Source of the DNA: Acholoe squamosa
Taxonomy: Eukaryota > Annelida > Polychaeta > Phyllodocida > Polynoidae
DNA length: 64,000 bases
Direction of reading: 5' to 3'
Assembly (NCBI GenBank): GCA_949317995.1
Contig: OX439044.1
Location: 46,084,166 to 46,148,165, forward strand
A program made the translations under genes and the position numbers. The notes under the pieces were generated by a model. It ran no database searches, was not told where the DNA came from, and was given only the letters and a program-made list of their open reading frames with translations. This document shows positions 48,068-58,670 of the stretch, piece after piece. How positions within the stretch are numbered: position 1 is the first letter of the stretch; the number at the start of each line of letters is the position of its first letter.

Positions 48068-48610
48068 TGTAACGGGCAAGCTTACGCACTACCCTACTGT
48101 TCTATAATAATAACATATGTTTACTTCGATAATGTCTTATCGACCGGTGATGTAAATACGGGTACTTATCAGTACCGACCGGTACCATATGTTTAACAAC
48201 CATTTAGGCGTTAAGCCTGTTATGTAAGAGGATTAATATCTGCCGCATGGTTCTCACCTATGCTAATTGTAATCTATATGTTAATAATGTCATGTGTTAA
48301 TGAACCTACTATATAAAGGACCTCATGTTCCTACCTCTGGGAGTGTGTCTTAGGCGCTAAGACCTCTCGTACCTCCATACTATTTCCAATATCTGTTAAA
48401 ATCTACTGTCTATACCTAGGCAGATAGAGCCATACGATATTACCCTATAGAATCTGTACACATTTTTTGACTATTGAACCAAGCAATCCATGTTCAACAA
48501 AGTAATAAAGCTTCGGAAACTCTAAGTTCCTTGTGTTGTTGTCTCTAAGTATTGGAGTCGCATAGACAGATAACCTGACAGGCTTACCGACGGGTGGCCT
48601 GATGGTTACA
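48068..48610 (+). repeat. 5' LTR of the gypsy element
   Basis: 543 bp, beginning TGTAACGGGCAAG and ending GGTTACA. The terminal TGTAAC/GTTACA form a perfect 6-bp inverted repeat. It contains a TATA box (TATATAAA, 48310-48317) and a poly(A) signal (AATAAA, 48504-48509), giving a plausible U3-R-U5 order. Confidence 0.9.
48310..48317 (+). promoter_or_regulatory. TATA box of the 5' LTR
   Basis: TATATAAA lies 187 bp upstream of the AATAAA in the same LTR. It would drive the genomic RNA. The equivalent segment is deleted from the 3' LTR. Confidence 0.6.
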
Positions 48611-48611
48611 C

Positions 48612-48623
48612 TGGTGCCGTGAC
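48612..48623 (+). promoter_or_regulatory. Primer-binding site complementary to tRNA-His
   Basis: TGGTGCCGTGAC starts one base after the 5' LTR. It is the complement of the 3' end of animal tRNA-His (GTCACGGCA plus CCA) over 12 nt. The match stops there. Confidence 0.7.
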
Positions 48624-48911
48624 CACCAAAACTTGCCTGACAACACAGGAGTCGTACTCTTAGAAATAACCAAGCTTTATGTATCAATATGGACTATGTC
48701 CGAGGTCTTTATCGATCTTTCACATCTATCAGACAGTGGGATTCTTCATTTGATGAGAGACAATCTGCTATAAAAGCAGTATGATCTTTCACAAATAAAC
48801 AAGAAACCCCAGAAACCGATCCACTGGTAACGGTACCTAGACAGATATCATCTCAGACGGAGGAAATAATTCCTTCCTGTAATCAGTCAGGGACCGCAGT
48901 TACCGACGGAC

Positions 48912-50703
48912 AGATGACAGGCTTTTAACCATGCGGAAGGTAACACTCCACACTCCCTCGATGACCTTAGTGCCGCTGTATTTGAAATACAGGGTACTAC
49001 ATCGATTCCCAATGTGAGGAGAAGGCAAGTGGAACGTTCAACCCTAAATCAAGTACCTATCGATGATAGTAGTACTTTAACCACGGTAACACCTGTAGCA
49101 GAAACTCTCAGTCATATGGAGATTAACCGCTTTTTGGACATCAAGCCAAAACCTACGGGACCCGGCTTGTTTGGTAAAACACCTACCGAAGCTCCTTCTG
49201 GTTTACCTTTAGACGAGTCGGTAGTTAGTCAAATGCTGGACAAGGATCTCCTGGTCAAACTGAAACAATTAAAGAAAGCAAGGGCTAAGGTTGTAGAGTT
49301 GGAGAAGAAAAAGAACTCTCTGAACTCAGATTATCTGGAGAAATCTAAGAGATTATCTGAAATATCGACCGATATAGCTGCCAAATCTTTTGAATTAAAA
49401 GAAATGCAGCATAAAGGTGCAACTACACAAGTCCAGCTGAATGAGCTTTTACAAACAAATGAGCAGGTGGCTGCCCAAGTAAAAAAAGCTCAGACAGACT
49501 TACCTGAACTTATGAGTGCCACATCGGCAGTAAATTTGCAACGCCAAATCTTGCTGGGCCAGATTACCAATAAACCCAATACAAATGCCGACTCTAATTG
49601 TTCTATGAGAACTGGAAGGGTTGGAATGCATGCATCAGTCAGTAACCAATCGGGTTCGAACAAAGGAAATGAAGATTTCCGGCGAACCATGAATAACACC
49701 GTCCCGAAGTATAACAATACTTTTGTGTGGACCTCGGCTACACAACAGAGTACCACAGCCCCAAAGATACGAACGGGGTTAACTCCTGGGGAACAGGAAA
49801 AGATTGCTCAGAACCCGGCTATTTTAGCGACTGGGTTAGATGTAGTACCGAGGGCCACGGAATGTCTGATCGAACAGTGTAAAATGGTACACTTCCATAC
49901 TACCTGAGATCCTGACACTGCAAAGTCAAAGGCTCTAAAAGTCAAGCCTTTTACCGGCAATCCACCTTGGCGAAAATGGCTGTCCCATTGGCATAACGTT
50001 AACTTATCCAATGGAGCCAATGATCGCCAAGCGCTAATGTCACTGAAGGAGGCATTAGAAGAGGGGCCCGGCAAAGTGGTCATCTGAGCTTTCGAAAAGA
50101 ATGGTGACGTTACCCTGCGTGGGTTAATTGAAACCGCCACCCACCTTCTCGTTAAAGTAGGTGAGGAAGACCCAAAGGCCCTCTTGTACAAACGGACTCA
50201 GAAACCCAAAGAGGGGACCAGAGTCTTCGGGTTTGCGATCCAAGAACTTGTTTCTGAACTAAATGCAGGGTGCCGACCAGATGCGCCCGTAGTATTTCAG
50301 GAAGCTACCACCCAATTTATAAACATCTATAGATATCTATGAGACTAAGAAAGCTGTGTTTCCCACACTAGGGGCAGTGGCCGCTGTAGCATCGACCGAC
50401 AACCCACAAGAAGGTGTCGGTATCGCTGCTGTCAGTGCCCATAAGAAGGGGAAAGATGCTAAACAGCCTCAGAAATTGCTCAATGTTAGTTCAAATGCCG
50501 AAATAGAAACTTTAGTAAAAGAACTAGTAGCGAAACAGGTGAAAAGATCTAACACTGGTAAGAATTCTCGAAAGGAATGGAAAAAGAAACAGACCTGTAA
50601 TCGGTGCCAGGTCTTGGGGCATATCACACCTGAGTGTCGAGCCCCAGCTCCGGTTCCTAAAGAGGATTCCTCAATCGACCAGGGGACAGCTCAGGAAAAC
50701 TAG
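48912..50703 (+). pseudogene. gag: gag, degraded (coiled-coil N-terminus, CCHC zinc knuckle)
   Basis: The open frame from about 48912 to 49904 has no ATG at its start. It encodes a Lys/Glu/Leu-rich coiled-coil region (roughly codons 110-200 of the frame) before a TGA at 49905. The frame continues after it, with a second TGA at 50085 and a TGA and TAA near 50340, where it shifts by one base. The last part (to the TAG at 50701) is basic and ends with the zinc knuckle CNRCQVLGHITPEC, a correct CX2CX4HX4C. Gag would package the RNA; the knuckle binds nucleic acid. Several stops and a frameshift make it non-functional. Confidence 0.75.
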
Positions 50704-50725
50704 GTCGGGGTGATGCTAATGGCAC

Positions 50726-53700
50726 ATGATCGGTGGCGAGACAATAGTCGTTGCTAACCCGGTCGGCAGTGTTTCAACAGGGCCTGATCCACCTCCAGGG
50801 AACACTATCGACGGGACCAAGCTAATTAGAGCTGTTAATGAGGAGTCCTGGGCCCACACTATTTCACGGATAGGTGGTGTCGACATCTCCCCTGACGATC
50901 CATGTTTTCAGTATTTGAAAACAATAGGGGTAGCTCAGAGCAGCGGGGGTATTGAAACAATATCGACCGGGAAGTGCACCCCATTAAGGGGTAAACGTTG
51001 GTATGTATGTTTGTCCGTCCTCGGACAGAGAGGTGAGTTTCTTCTTGACACAGGTGCGTCACACTCACTGGTTGGGAAGAGATTCATGTCCCTGTTAGGT
51101 CGACAGTCTGAAATCCCTCAAGAAGGGATAAGGGCTCGGACGGCCAACGGAGACAATTTACAAATGTATGGCAAGACTGTTTTGCCGATATTGGTTAATG
51201 GTAGGACGTACCTGATCTGTCCTACCGTTGCCGATATCACGGATGACGGCATCCTCGGTATGGACTTTGCTGCACTCTATGGGGTGACAGTAAACTCCAG
51301 TACTGGGAAAGTAAGGATTCGATCACCTTTTGATCATGCTATCCAGTGTGAGCTCCAGGTTGAATCCGGTACTGCCTCTGTAGTGCAAACCACCAAACTC
51401 AGCCCAGATCAGATATCTGATGTCTTGATCAGCTACATAGGTGTACAGGGGAACAGACAATCGGTATTTGAGCCTGAACAGTCCACTCTAGCATCTCTTG
51501 GGCTGGAAGGCTTCGATACGATAATTGTTAACCCTCGATGGACTGTGATACCGATAAGCAATCCCTCTACTGAAACTGTAGTTTTACGGAAAGGAATGCC
51601 GATCGGTACCTCGGCCTGAATTGTGAGTCACGAGTCATCACATGACAATGAAATGCATGTCTCCGCGATGGGAGTGCCCCCATCTTCGAGCCTACTGATG
51701 CATTTAGTACCGTTAGTCATGGACTCTGACTTAGGAGAAGAATACCATCAAGAGGTTATTAATAAGCTGTCCCCCTATAAGACTGCTTTTGCTGCCCCTG
51801 GTGAACCTCTTGGCCTAACCGACACGGTTCAACACCAGGTGGACACTGGCAATGTCCGACCTATTATGCTGCCTTACCAACGTCTCCCCATAGCTAAGAA
51901 ATCTGCTATGGAGGACGAAGTAAATAAAATGCTGGCAGAAGGTATCATCTCTCCCAGTGATAGCCCCTGGTCTAGCCCTGTCGTTATGGTGACCAAAAAG
52001 GACGGGACACGTCGGTTCTGTATCGATTACAGAAAACTGAATGGAGTCACTAGGAATAATGCATATCCCTTACCTCGAATCGACGAATGCCTAGAGTCTC
52101 TCGGCGGAGCCAAATGGTTTTGCACTCTCGACCTGCAATCTTGGTATTGGCAGATTGGAATGGACCCTAAAGATAGAGAGAAAACAGCATTTGCGACTCA
52201 TATGGTGCTGTCCGAGTTCAATGTCATGCCATTTGGTTTGTGTAATGCCCCAGCGACGTTCGATTTGACGATGGAATCCATACTTAGGGATTATCTGTGG
52301 AAAAAATGCCTAGTGTACTTGGATGACGTCATCGTCTATGGAAACACATATGGACAGTGTCTCGATAATCTCTGTGCTGTGCTAGATCGACTACAAGCCA
52401 ATGGTTTAAAGCTGAAGCCTAAAAAATGGAAATTATTTAGAAATTCAGTAGAATACCTAGGTCGGATAGTATCTGGACAGGGCATTGCTGCCGATCCAAC
52501 CAAAGTCCAAGTAGTGGAAAATTGGCCCCTACCGACCGATAGCAAGGAGATTCAATCCTTCATCGGGTTCTGCTCCTATTACCAGGACTTTATCCCTAAT
52601 TTTTCGAGAGTATCGGCTCCTCTACAGAAGTTGATAATTCCCGAAAAGAAGGGGAGACTAAAGGTTGTGTTGAACCAGGAAGCCATCAGTGCATTTGAGG
52701 AACTGAAATGTCTCATCAGAGAAACCCCAGTTACCCTAGAGCGGACGGCAAGTTCATCTTGGATACTGATGCCTCCAATGGAAGCATTGGAGCTGCGTTG
52801 TCCCAAATCCAAGATGGGAAGGAGGTATCATTAGCCTTTGCCTCCAACAGCTTGAACAAGGCTCAACGCAACTATTGTACTACAAAAAGAGAACTCCTTG
52901 CTGTGGTGGTCTATATGAAAAAGTACTGGCATTTTCTCTATTGTGGAGATTTCGTTCTGCGTACCGACCATTCCACACTCAAATGACTCCTTAATTTTAA
53001 GGATGCCGAAGGAATGATAGGGAGATGGCTGAACCACCTCTCTGAGTTTGGCGTGACCAATGCTCACATCGAACAAAGGAGTGGTGCTAAGCATATCAAT
53101 GCCGACTGTTTGTCACGCATCCCCATGCAGAAATGTCATCGGATAGACTGTACAGATTATGGAAGTTACAATGCAACAATTGCTTTGGTAGCTCTGCCGA
53201 TTCCCAACTGGACTCTCCAGGATTTGGGAAGGAAACAGTTGGAAGACCCTATCGTTTCCAAAGTCAGGCTTTGGATCGAGAATGGTGAACCTAAACCAAC
53301 TAGGCCGGCATTGTCTATAGAACACAAAGAAACCCGAGCTATGATAGCTCAATGGGATGACTTGTGTGTGTCAATGGAGGACCCAACCGGGTAGAAGAAA
53401 GAATTTACAGGCAGTAGTTCCCTATGAACTCCGCCTGGAAATAATGGACTTCTGCCACGGGCATAGGACCTTGGCACATTTTGGAAGGGAAAGAACGGAA
53501 CAAAAGATCAAATCCCGCTACTATTGGCCAGGTATGACGGAACACATCCATCGATGGGTTAAACAATGTGATAAATGTTGTCTAGCCAAACCAGGGCCTG
53601 GCCTAGGGAAGCTTCCATTAAGCCAAGAGATCTTTGGTGTCTGTTTCCCCCGTATAGCTGTGGATATCATCAGTGGATTCCACACTACCCCGGCAGGTAA

Positions 53701-54778
53701 CACATGTATGATGGTATTGCAGGACTATTATACAAAGTACATCCAAATATATCCCCTACCAAACCAAACTGCTGTCACCTGTGCAACAGCGCTCTTCGAG
53801 AATTGGATTCTCACATGGGGAGCTCCATTGATGTTGCATTCCAACCAAGGCCGAGAGTTTGAGTCTCGCCTTTGGGCTGAGATGTGTGAGAAGGCGTACA
53901 TCTGTAAGATGTATACGAATCCCTACCGACCGCAAAGTGATGGTCTGGTAGAATGATTCAATCGGACTCTTATAAGCTGCCTCATCACTATGGTAAATGA
54001 ACATAGAGACAACTGGGGCAATCAGTCTCGCTATGTGGCACATGACCGGGTGCACCCCTAACCTATTGGTAATGGGAGAGAGATCCCCATGCCTTCTGAC
54101 ATGGTGTATGGAGTCCCAGGGTTAGCCAGGGAGCAGCCCTGTACTGTGACTTTTGTTGAGGCACTTAGACAAACGTTGCGGGATGCTTTCCCATTAGTAC
54201 GAAGTGATTTGGAACATTCTGCCAAATTACAGAAAGTGGCCTACGATACTGAACTTAAGACCTGACAGTTTGCACCAGGGGACTTAGTAGTTCAGTATAG
54301 CACTCCACAAGCCAATGAGAAGGTCAACTATGACTGGGTTGGGCCTCTGGAAGTTTTAGCAGTGATCAATGAAACCACTGTTCTTCTAAAGTCTGCCCGT
54401 GGTAGGAGATACAACTCTCATGTGGCCCGCTTGCGACCCTGGAATGGGGTACTGGCCGATGAGTTTGACCTACAGACCGGTAATAAGGAATCAAAGATTC
54501 CTAAAACCACACAAACCGCTACATCACAGCAGGTCAAGGCGCCGACTGCCACTACCAAACATCAAAGGAAGAAAAGTAAGAAGGCTAGAATTAACAAAGC
54601 CCCGGCTGTTGTATCAATCACACCCACGGCTCGTGACCGAGGTGATAGGTTGAAGCCCAGATTAGCCTGTATCAAGCAGGCTGAGCTAGAGAAATCTAGG
54701 TCACCTGCCTCGGATATGGCTAGGCTGTTATGGCGAAGTCGACGCAAGGCTAGTGGTGATGAATCAGTTCTTGTTTAA
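50726..54778 (+). pseudogene. pol: pol, degraded (protease, reverse transcriptase, RNase H, integrase)
   Basis: Protease: LLDTGASHSLV with DTGA at codons 108-111 from 50726, and ILGMDF 68 residues later. A TGA at 51617 separates it from RT in the same frame. RT (51623 to about 52735) has FCIDYRKLNG, CTLDLQS, VMPFGLCNAPATF and catalytic YLDDV. LDLQSWYWQ has Trp where Gly is usual. A one-base shift near 52735 leads to RNase H (52708-53394) with ILDTDAS, TKRELLAV and LRTDHSTLK, then a TGA at 52984. A second shift near 53390 restores the first frame for integrase. Integrase has an HHCC finger (HGHRTLAHF...CDKC), DDE first Asp in AVDII, LHSNQG with Asn instead of the second catalytic Asp (53843-53845), and the Glu in GLVE followed by TGA (53954). 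More stops follow at 54059 and 54263. A basic tail ends at 54778. Confidence 0.85.
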
Positions 54779-55150
54779 GGCTGTACACCACAGTGCCCTG
54801 ATTGTCTTGTTTCTTTGTTGTAGACTACCCTCCTCTCCCCCGTACACCCGCAATGGGATCCTATGGTCCTATGGAATGAAATTACACAACGACAAGTACA
54901 ACCTCATTGTAACTACAAAATCTTATGTCCAGTCAGGGAGTGATGTATATTGAAACCAGGGTGGGATGGACAGGCGTTGCCTGCATTCATCATATTATGA
55001 GAATGTTGGATCCACATATCACTGTGTGTTTTATTATATATCAGATCCAATAGATGTTGACAGTACCATGGCCAAATGAAACACTTTGCGCACTATCAAG
55101 GAGTCGATGATCCTAGGCGTCAACAATATCTCCTTATTTGGTCAAGTCTT
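54779..55150 (+). other. Gypsy element spacer between pol and the third ORF
   Basis: About 370 bp with no ORF of note. It precedes the promoter-like cluster. Confidence 0.5.
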
Positions 55151-55240
55151 TTTGGCGCCAAACGCGGGTGGCATTAGATTGCGACACGCTGATTGGCTAT
55201 TCACACCGTCCGATTCCACCAGATAGCCTCCTATAAATAG
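55151..55240 (+). promoter_or_regulatory. Internal promoter: E2F-like site, inverted CCAAT box, TATA box
   Basis: TTTGGCGCCAAA (55151-55162) is a perfect palindromic E2F consensus. ATTGG (55192-55196) is an inverted CCAAT box. TATAAATAG (55232-55240) is a canonical TATA box. Spacing (about 30 bp CCAAT to E2F, 36 bp CCAAT to TATA, 83 bp TATA to ATG) suits a cell-cycle-type promoter starting at about 55265, ahead of the ATG at 55323. That such a promoter works here is inference. Confidence 0.6.
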
Positions 55241-55322
55241 AGGCGCTGACAAGATCAGAGTTCAGAATTGTTTTACGATTCTACAGTCAACATCTCCTAG
55301 CAGATTTGACTGGCATTCTGAT

Positions 55323-57732
55323 ATGAACAGCATGGCTACAGCAGATAACTTGACGCCGGCAGAGGAGAAGAGGTTGCTGGCATCGGATGGTAAGAAGGGT
55401 ACCGGTCGGCTTCCTACCGACCATGGTACCACACCTCAGACCAGCCCGACACCGCCACCTTCCCCACCACTGCTGGGGCAGGAGGTACCGAAGCTGGTAG
55501 CTCTCAAAGAGGAGGCCATGGAGGTCGAATCTACCGAGACTACCAACACAGAGTCCAAAAAGAGGCCTAAGAAAAAAAAAAGAAACGTTCTTCTGAATCT
55601 GAAGCCCCTAAAGGAGGCCGGTACCAACCCGGCCATAGAACCTGCGGAAGAAGAAGAGGTAGTAACTACTTGTTACGGCCCTTCGGAATCTCGCAAAGAC
55701 AGACGGCGCCAGGCTAATAAAGCACAGGAGGCCGATGCTGTCAGGACAGAGACCCGGCCGAATGTGACGCTAGAAAGTCTGCAAGACAAAAATGGTCGTC
55801 ACTGGGTGCCTAAACTGTTTGACCCCAATACCGGTCTGTCGGACGAGGAGGACTGGATGAGCGACACAGACCATCCGTTAGATTGGTATGTGGATGAACT
55901 CACCTTGCTTCTCCAACTACCTGATGCTGGGTCATGGGTTTCAAATGAAGCTCAACTACTCTTGGAGGTACTACGCTCTGGGCGACCCCTGCCCCTTTCA
56001 AAGGTGCCAGGAGCGCTCGGGTGCTAGACCTGCAATAAGATGTATCAGCATGGCTCGCTTTGCTCGGTATCTATGTGAGAACCACCTCCCAACCCACCTT
56101 CCCATCTATTGTGTACCAGCAGACGAAGGTAGGACGGCCTGCCGGCTGTGGGATGATAGTGAATACCACCGAAATGCTCGTCGAGGGATAGTGGTACGCC
56201 ATCTGATGAAGAACGGCTACCACCAACACCCTCTGACCAGAGCACTCGGTATGGTGACTATTTGTTGGGAGGCTAAGGTCGGAGAAATCTGTACCGGCCG
56301 CCTCCAGAAACGCCAAGTAGCCAACTGCCTGATTAATCGGTTGAAACTTATGGATCATGAGTAGGATCGCTGTAACGGCAAGACTAAGGGCTGTGGACCC
56401 CAACAGGAGATGGGTGAGTCCAGGTCCGATGTCTTACCAAGGGAGCAAGTCAATGAAGCCACCTGTGTCGGTTCTAAACGCTCCCGACAGCCCACCAGGG
56501 ACGAGTCATCGGGCCCACCCCCGAAGACTAAGACCCCTGCCAAGAAGCCAGAACCCAAGTCGAAGCCGAAGCCTTCTGGTTCACGAGCGACTAAGAAGTC
56601 AGGTGGCACCACCGCTACTGGCTCTCTCTCTCGAGGGCAAGATGCGGGAGTGCAACAAAGTGACTTCTATCGTGCAAGATGTGTGGGGCACTGACACAGC
56701 TAGTGTCATCCGCCAGACCTACCTGGAGAGCCAAAAGCAATCCATGAAGGTCTTGGATGACATTAAGGTGAAACCCTCACAGACCCGGCCGATAGCCTCC
56801 ACCTCGAGCACTGTCAGTAGCATGAGTGCTCTAAGCTTGGAGGTCAGTGGCCAGGTCACTGGCATGTCCACCCAGTCACCTCATGGTATAAACTGGAGCG
56901 GCTCTGCGGCTTCGGTAACACCTGGACTGGAGGGACTATTTCATCAGGACTCCCTTTCTCGACGGAGCTCCTCTAACTCCGACGGTGCGTCGGTTCCCAC
57001 TGAAGTGGCCAGGCCCCTGTTGTCTGGACCCTACCAGAAGAGAACAGTGAGTTCTCGGAGCGAATGAGCGCCCCAGTGCGGGAGCTTTGAGACTCGCTGA
57101 CAGAGCAGTTCAGCCAAACTCTAGCCTCTTAGGTATACGTAGCGGCTTTCGAGCAGTCGTTGCTGAAGACCTCTTCTATATTGTCCGAGGAGGACGAAAA
57201 GAAGAGGACTAGAGAGAAGGCAAGGGGCCAGGCAGAGCTGGACAGCTACAAGGAGCAGGTTTCCCTAGACGCTGCCTTCGATAAGGCACGTCACGAGGAG
57301 ATAACTCTGAAATGGAATCAGGCCTCATCACATTTCCACCGAATGTCTGGAATGTCTTTAGAGGCCTGGGAGAGGAAAGGCTACCCGACGCTTGCGCCGA
57401 TGAGTAGCCACATCCTAGGGCCCAGCATGACATTGGACCCGAGGATGACAGCCCCTCCAGGCTGGCAGGCCATGGGCTCCCAGACCCACATTTTTCACAT
57501 GATGGGTATGAGGGATGCCAGTGGCCTGACAGGTCAGGGAGTGCCACCATCTGGCTTCCCTATGGTACCACTGGCCGGGTTGCTCACACTCCGCCCTTCA
57601 GGAGTTGATGATCAACCGGCCGGAGAGTAGAAGCCTCCTACGGAGGATGTCTCCCCGGCACCGCAGCAGCAGATGGACACTGAAGCCCCTGTAGAAGAGG
57701 ACAAGCCGCGTGGAGATGGTGACACTGCCTAG
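55323..57732 (+). pseudogene. Third ORF of the gypsy element, unknown protein, frameshifted
   Basis: It starts at the ATG at 55323. The first part (to about 56000) is acidic/basic and Pro-rich, with a KKRPKKKKR stretch that could be a nuclear-localisation signal. After a shift, a Cys/His-containing segment follows (ARFARYLCENHL, then RHLMKNGYHQHPLTRALG, about 56050-56360). Then comes a Lys/Pro-rich linker (56410-56640), a shift, an S/T-rich part (to 57064), and a charged helical plus Met-rich C-terminus (57160-57630, open to 57732 after one stop). Read together this would be about 780 codons. There is no transmembrane segment or signal peptide, so it is not an ordinary env. I recognise no family. 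Frameshifts occur near 56000, 56390 and 56640. Position between pol and 3' LTR plus its own promoter suggests an accessory or captured gene. Confidence 0.55.
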
Positions 57733-58365
57733 TCTAGGTAGCTGCTCTCAATCTCTATCTGATGCAGACCTGGCTATTACCATGGACTAACCCGATCGAT
57801 AACGGAACCTGATGACCCCGGTAGCCGTGCCGCGTTACTGACAGAAGGATGATTTTGCCTTATCTACAAAGGACGATCTCTTATAAACTGTTATTACTAA
57901 CCTGTGGAAGAAGGATACCTGCCATATGTTGCTGTCAGTGAAGCTGGACTTTTACTATGGAGCCTCTAACTATATAATATCCTACCCCTATTGGACGTCT
58001 ACAGACTAATTGTTTTATGAAACAAATGAAAGAAAACAAGTTGGAGTTTCCCATACCTATTCTTTATTGGACTAAAATTGTACGTCTGTGTTCTACATTT
58101 CGGCTGCTATACCGGGCTGAATACATAGTAGGTCCTCCTTAGTTCCGTTTTTTTGTATGAACCAGACCCAAGGAGTTGGAATCTAATCGCTACCTGGAAA
58201 GACTGTTGTAACATTGACTTATGCCAGTTATACTATGTTGTTCATTATCACATAACATGTTTCAAGTCTTTATTCAGTCAATCTCTTACGAGTGGTCTAT
58301 TGAACTGTATAAACAATACTACCAATGTTGTTTTTTTTTTTAAAAAAAAACCTGTTCTCATTCTT
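57733..58365 (+). other. 3' untranslated part of the gypsy element
   Basis: AT-rich, with a T10A9-type run at 58331-58350. It leads to the polypurine tract. No gene. Confidence 0.6.
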
Positions 58366-58376
58366 GAGGGGGGTAG
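58366..58376 (+). promoter_or_regulatory. Polypurine tract
   Basis: GAGGGGGGTAG lies immediately before the TGTAAC start of the 3' LTR. It is where plus-strand DNA synthesis would begin. Confidence 0.75.
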
Positions 58377-58457
58377 TGTAACGGGCAAGCTTACGCGCTA
58401 CCCTACTGTTCTATGATAATAACATATGTTTACTTCGATAATGTCTTATTGGTTACA
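58377..58457 (+). repeat. 3' LTR with 462-bp internal deletion
   Basis: 73 bp match the start of the 5' LTR (two mismatches), joined directly to the last 8 bp (TGGTTACA). Everything between (5' LTR equivalent 48141-48602), including TATA and AATAAA, is missing. The outer end is intact because the TTTC duplication follows immediately. Confidence 0.85.
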
Positions 58458-58670
58458 TTTCCATGGCAACGGATGTCTCTTTTGCATCCCATAAATGGTT
58501 TCAGTAGAAATGGAATAATTCTGAGCATACGACTGAATTCCCCATAAAAAATTGATCTAAGCCATTTTTCATATATTTTTCAATGTTTTACTCATACATT
58601 TTTCATATATTTTTCAATGTTTTACTCATACACTGCCCCCTGGTGGCCAAATGCACGTTTTCTCCAGATG

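Larger units (their letters stand above)
48068..58457 (+). mobile_element. 10.39-kb Ty3/gypsy-type LTR retrotransposon with a third ORF
   Basis: Order: 5' LTR (48068-48610), tRNA-His-type primer site (48612-48623), broken gag with a CCHC knuckle (to 50703), broken pol in the order protease, RT, RNase H, integrase (50726-54778), an internal promoter-like block (55151-55240), an extra long ORF (55323-57732), polypurine tract (58366-58376), 3' LTR remnant (58377-58457). RT before integrase defines the Ty3/gypsy order. A TTTC duplication flanks it (48064-48067, 58458-58461). Many TGA stops, two pol frameshifts, an altered integrase catalytic residue and a gutted 3' LTR make it inactive. The two LTR starts differ at 2 of 73 aligned bases, so it is not brand new. 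Confidence 0.9.
47733..58670. mobile_element. MITE family D, copy 2, split by the gypsy element
   Basis: Its left part (47733-48067) and right part (58458-58670) align with the uninterrupted copy at 7632-8120 on either side of CTATGTTTC|CATGGCAAC. The right part adds a 34-bp tandem duplication (CATTTTTCATATATTTTTCA..., 58564-58631), a CTCF-like core (58634-58646, minus) and the inverted terminus GCACGTTTTCTCCAGATG. Confidence 0.75.

Noticed and set aside
55323-57732. Envelope gene of the gypsy element
   Set aside because: It sits where env would be, but there is no signal peptide, transmembrane helix or glycoprotein-like Cys pattern.
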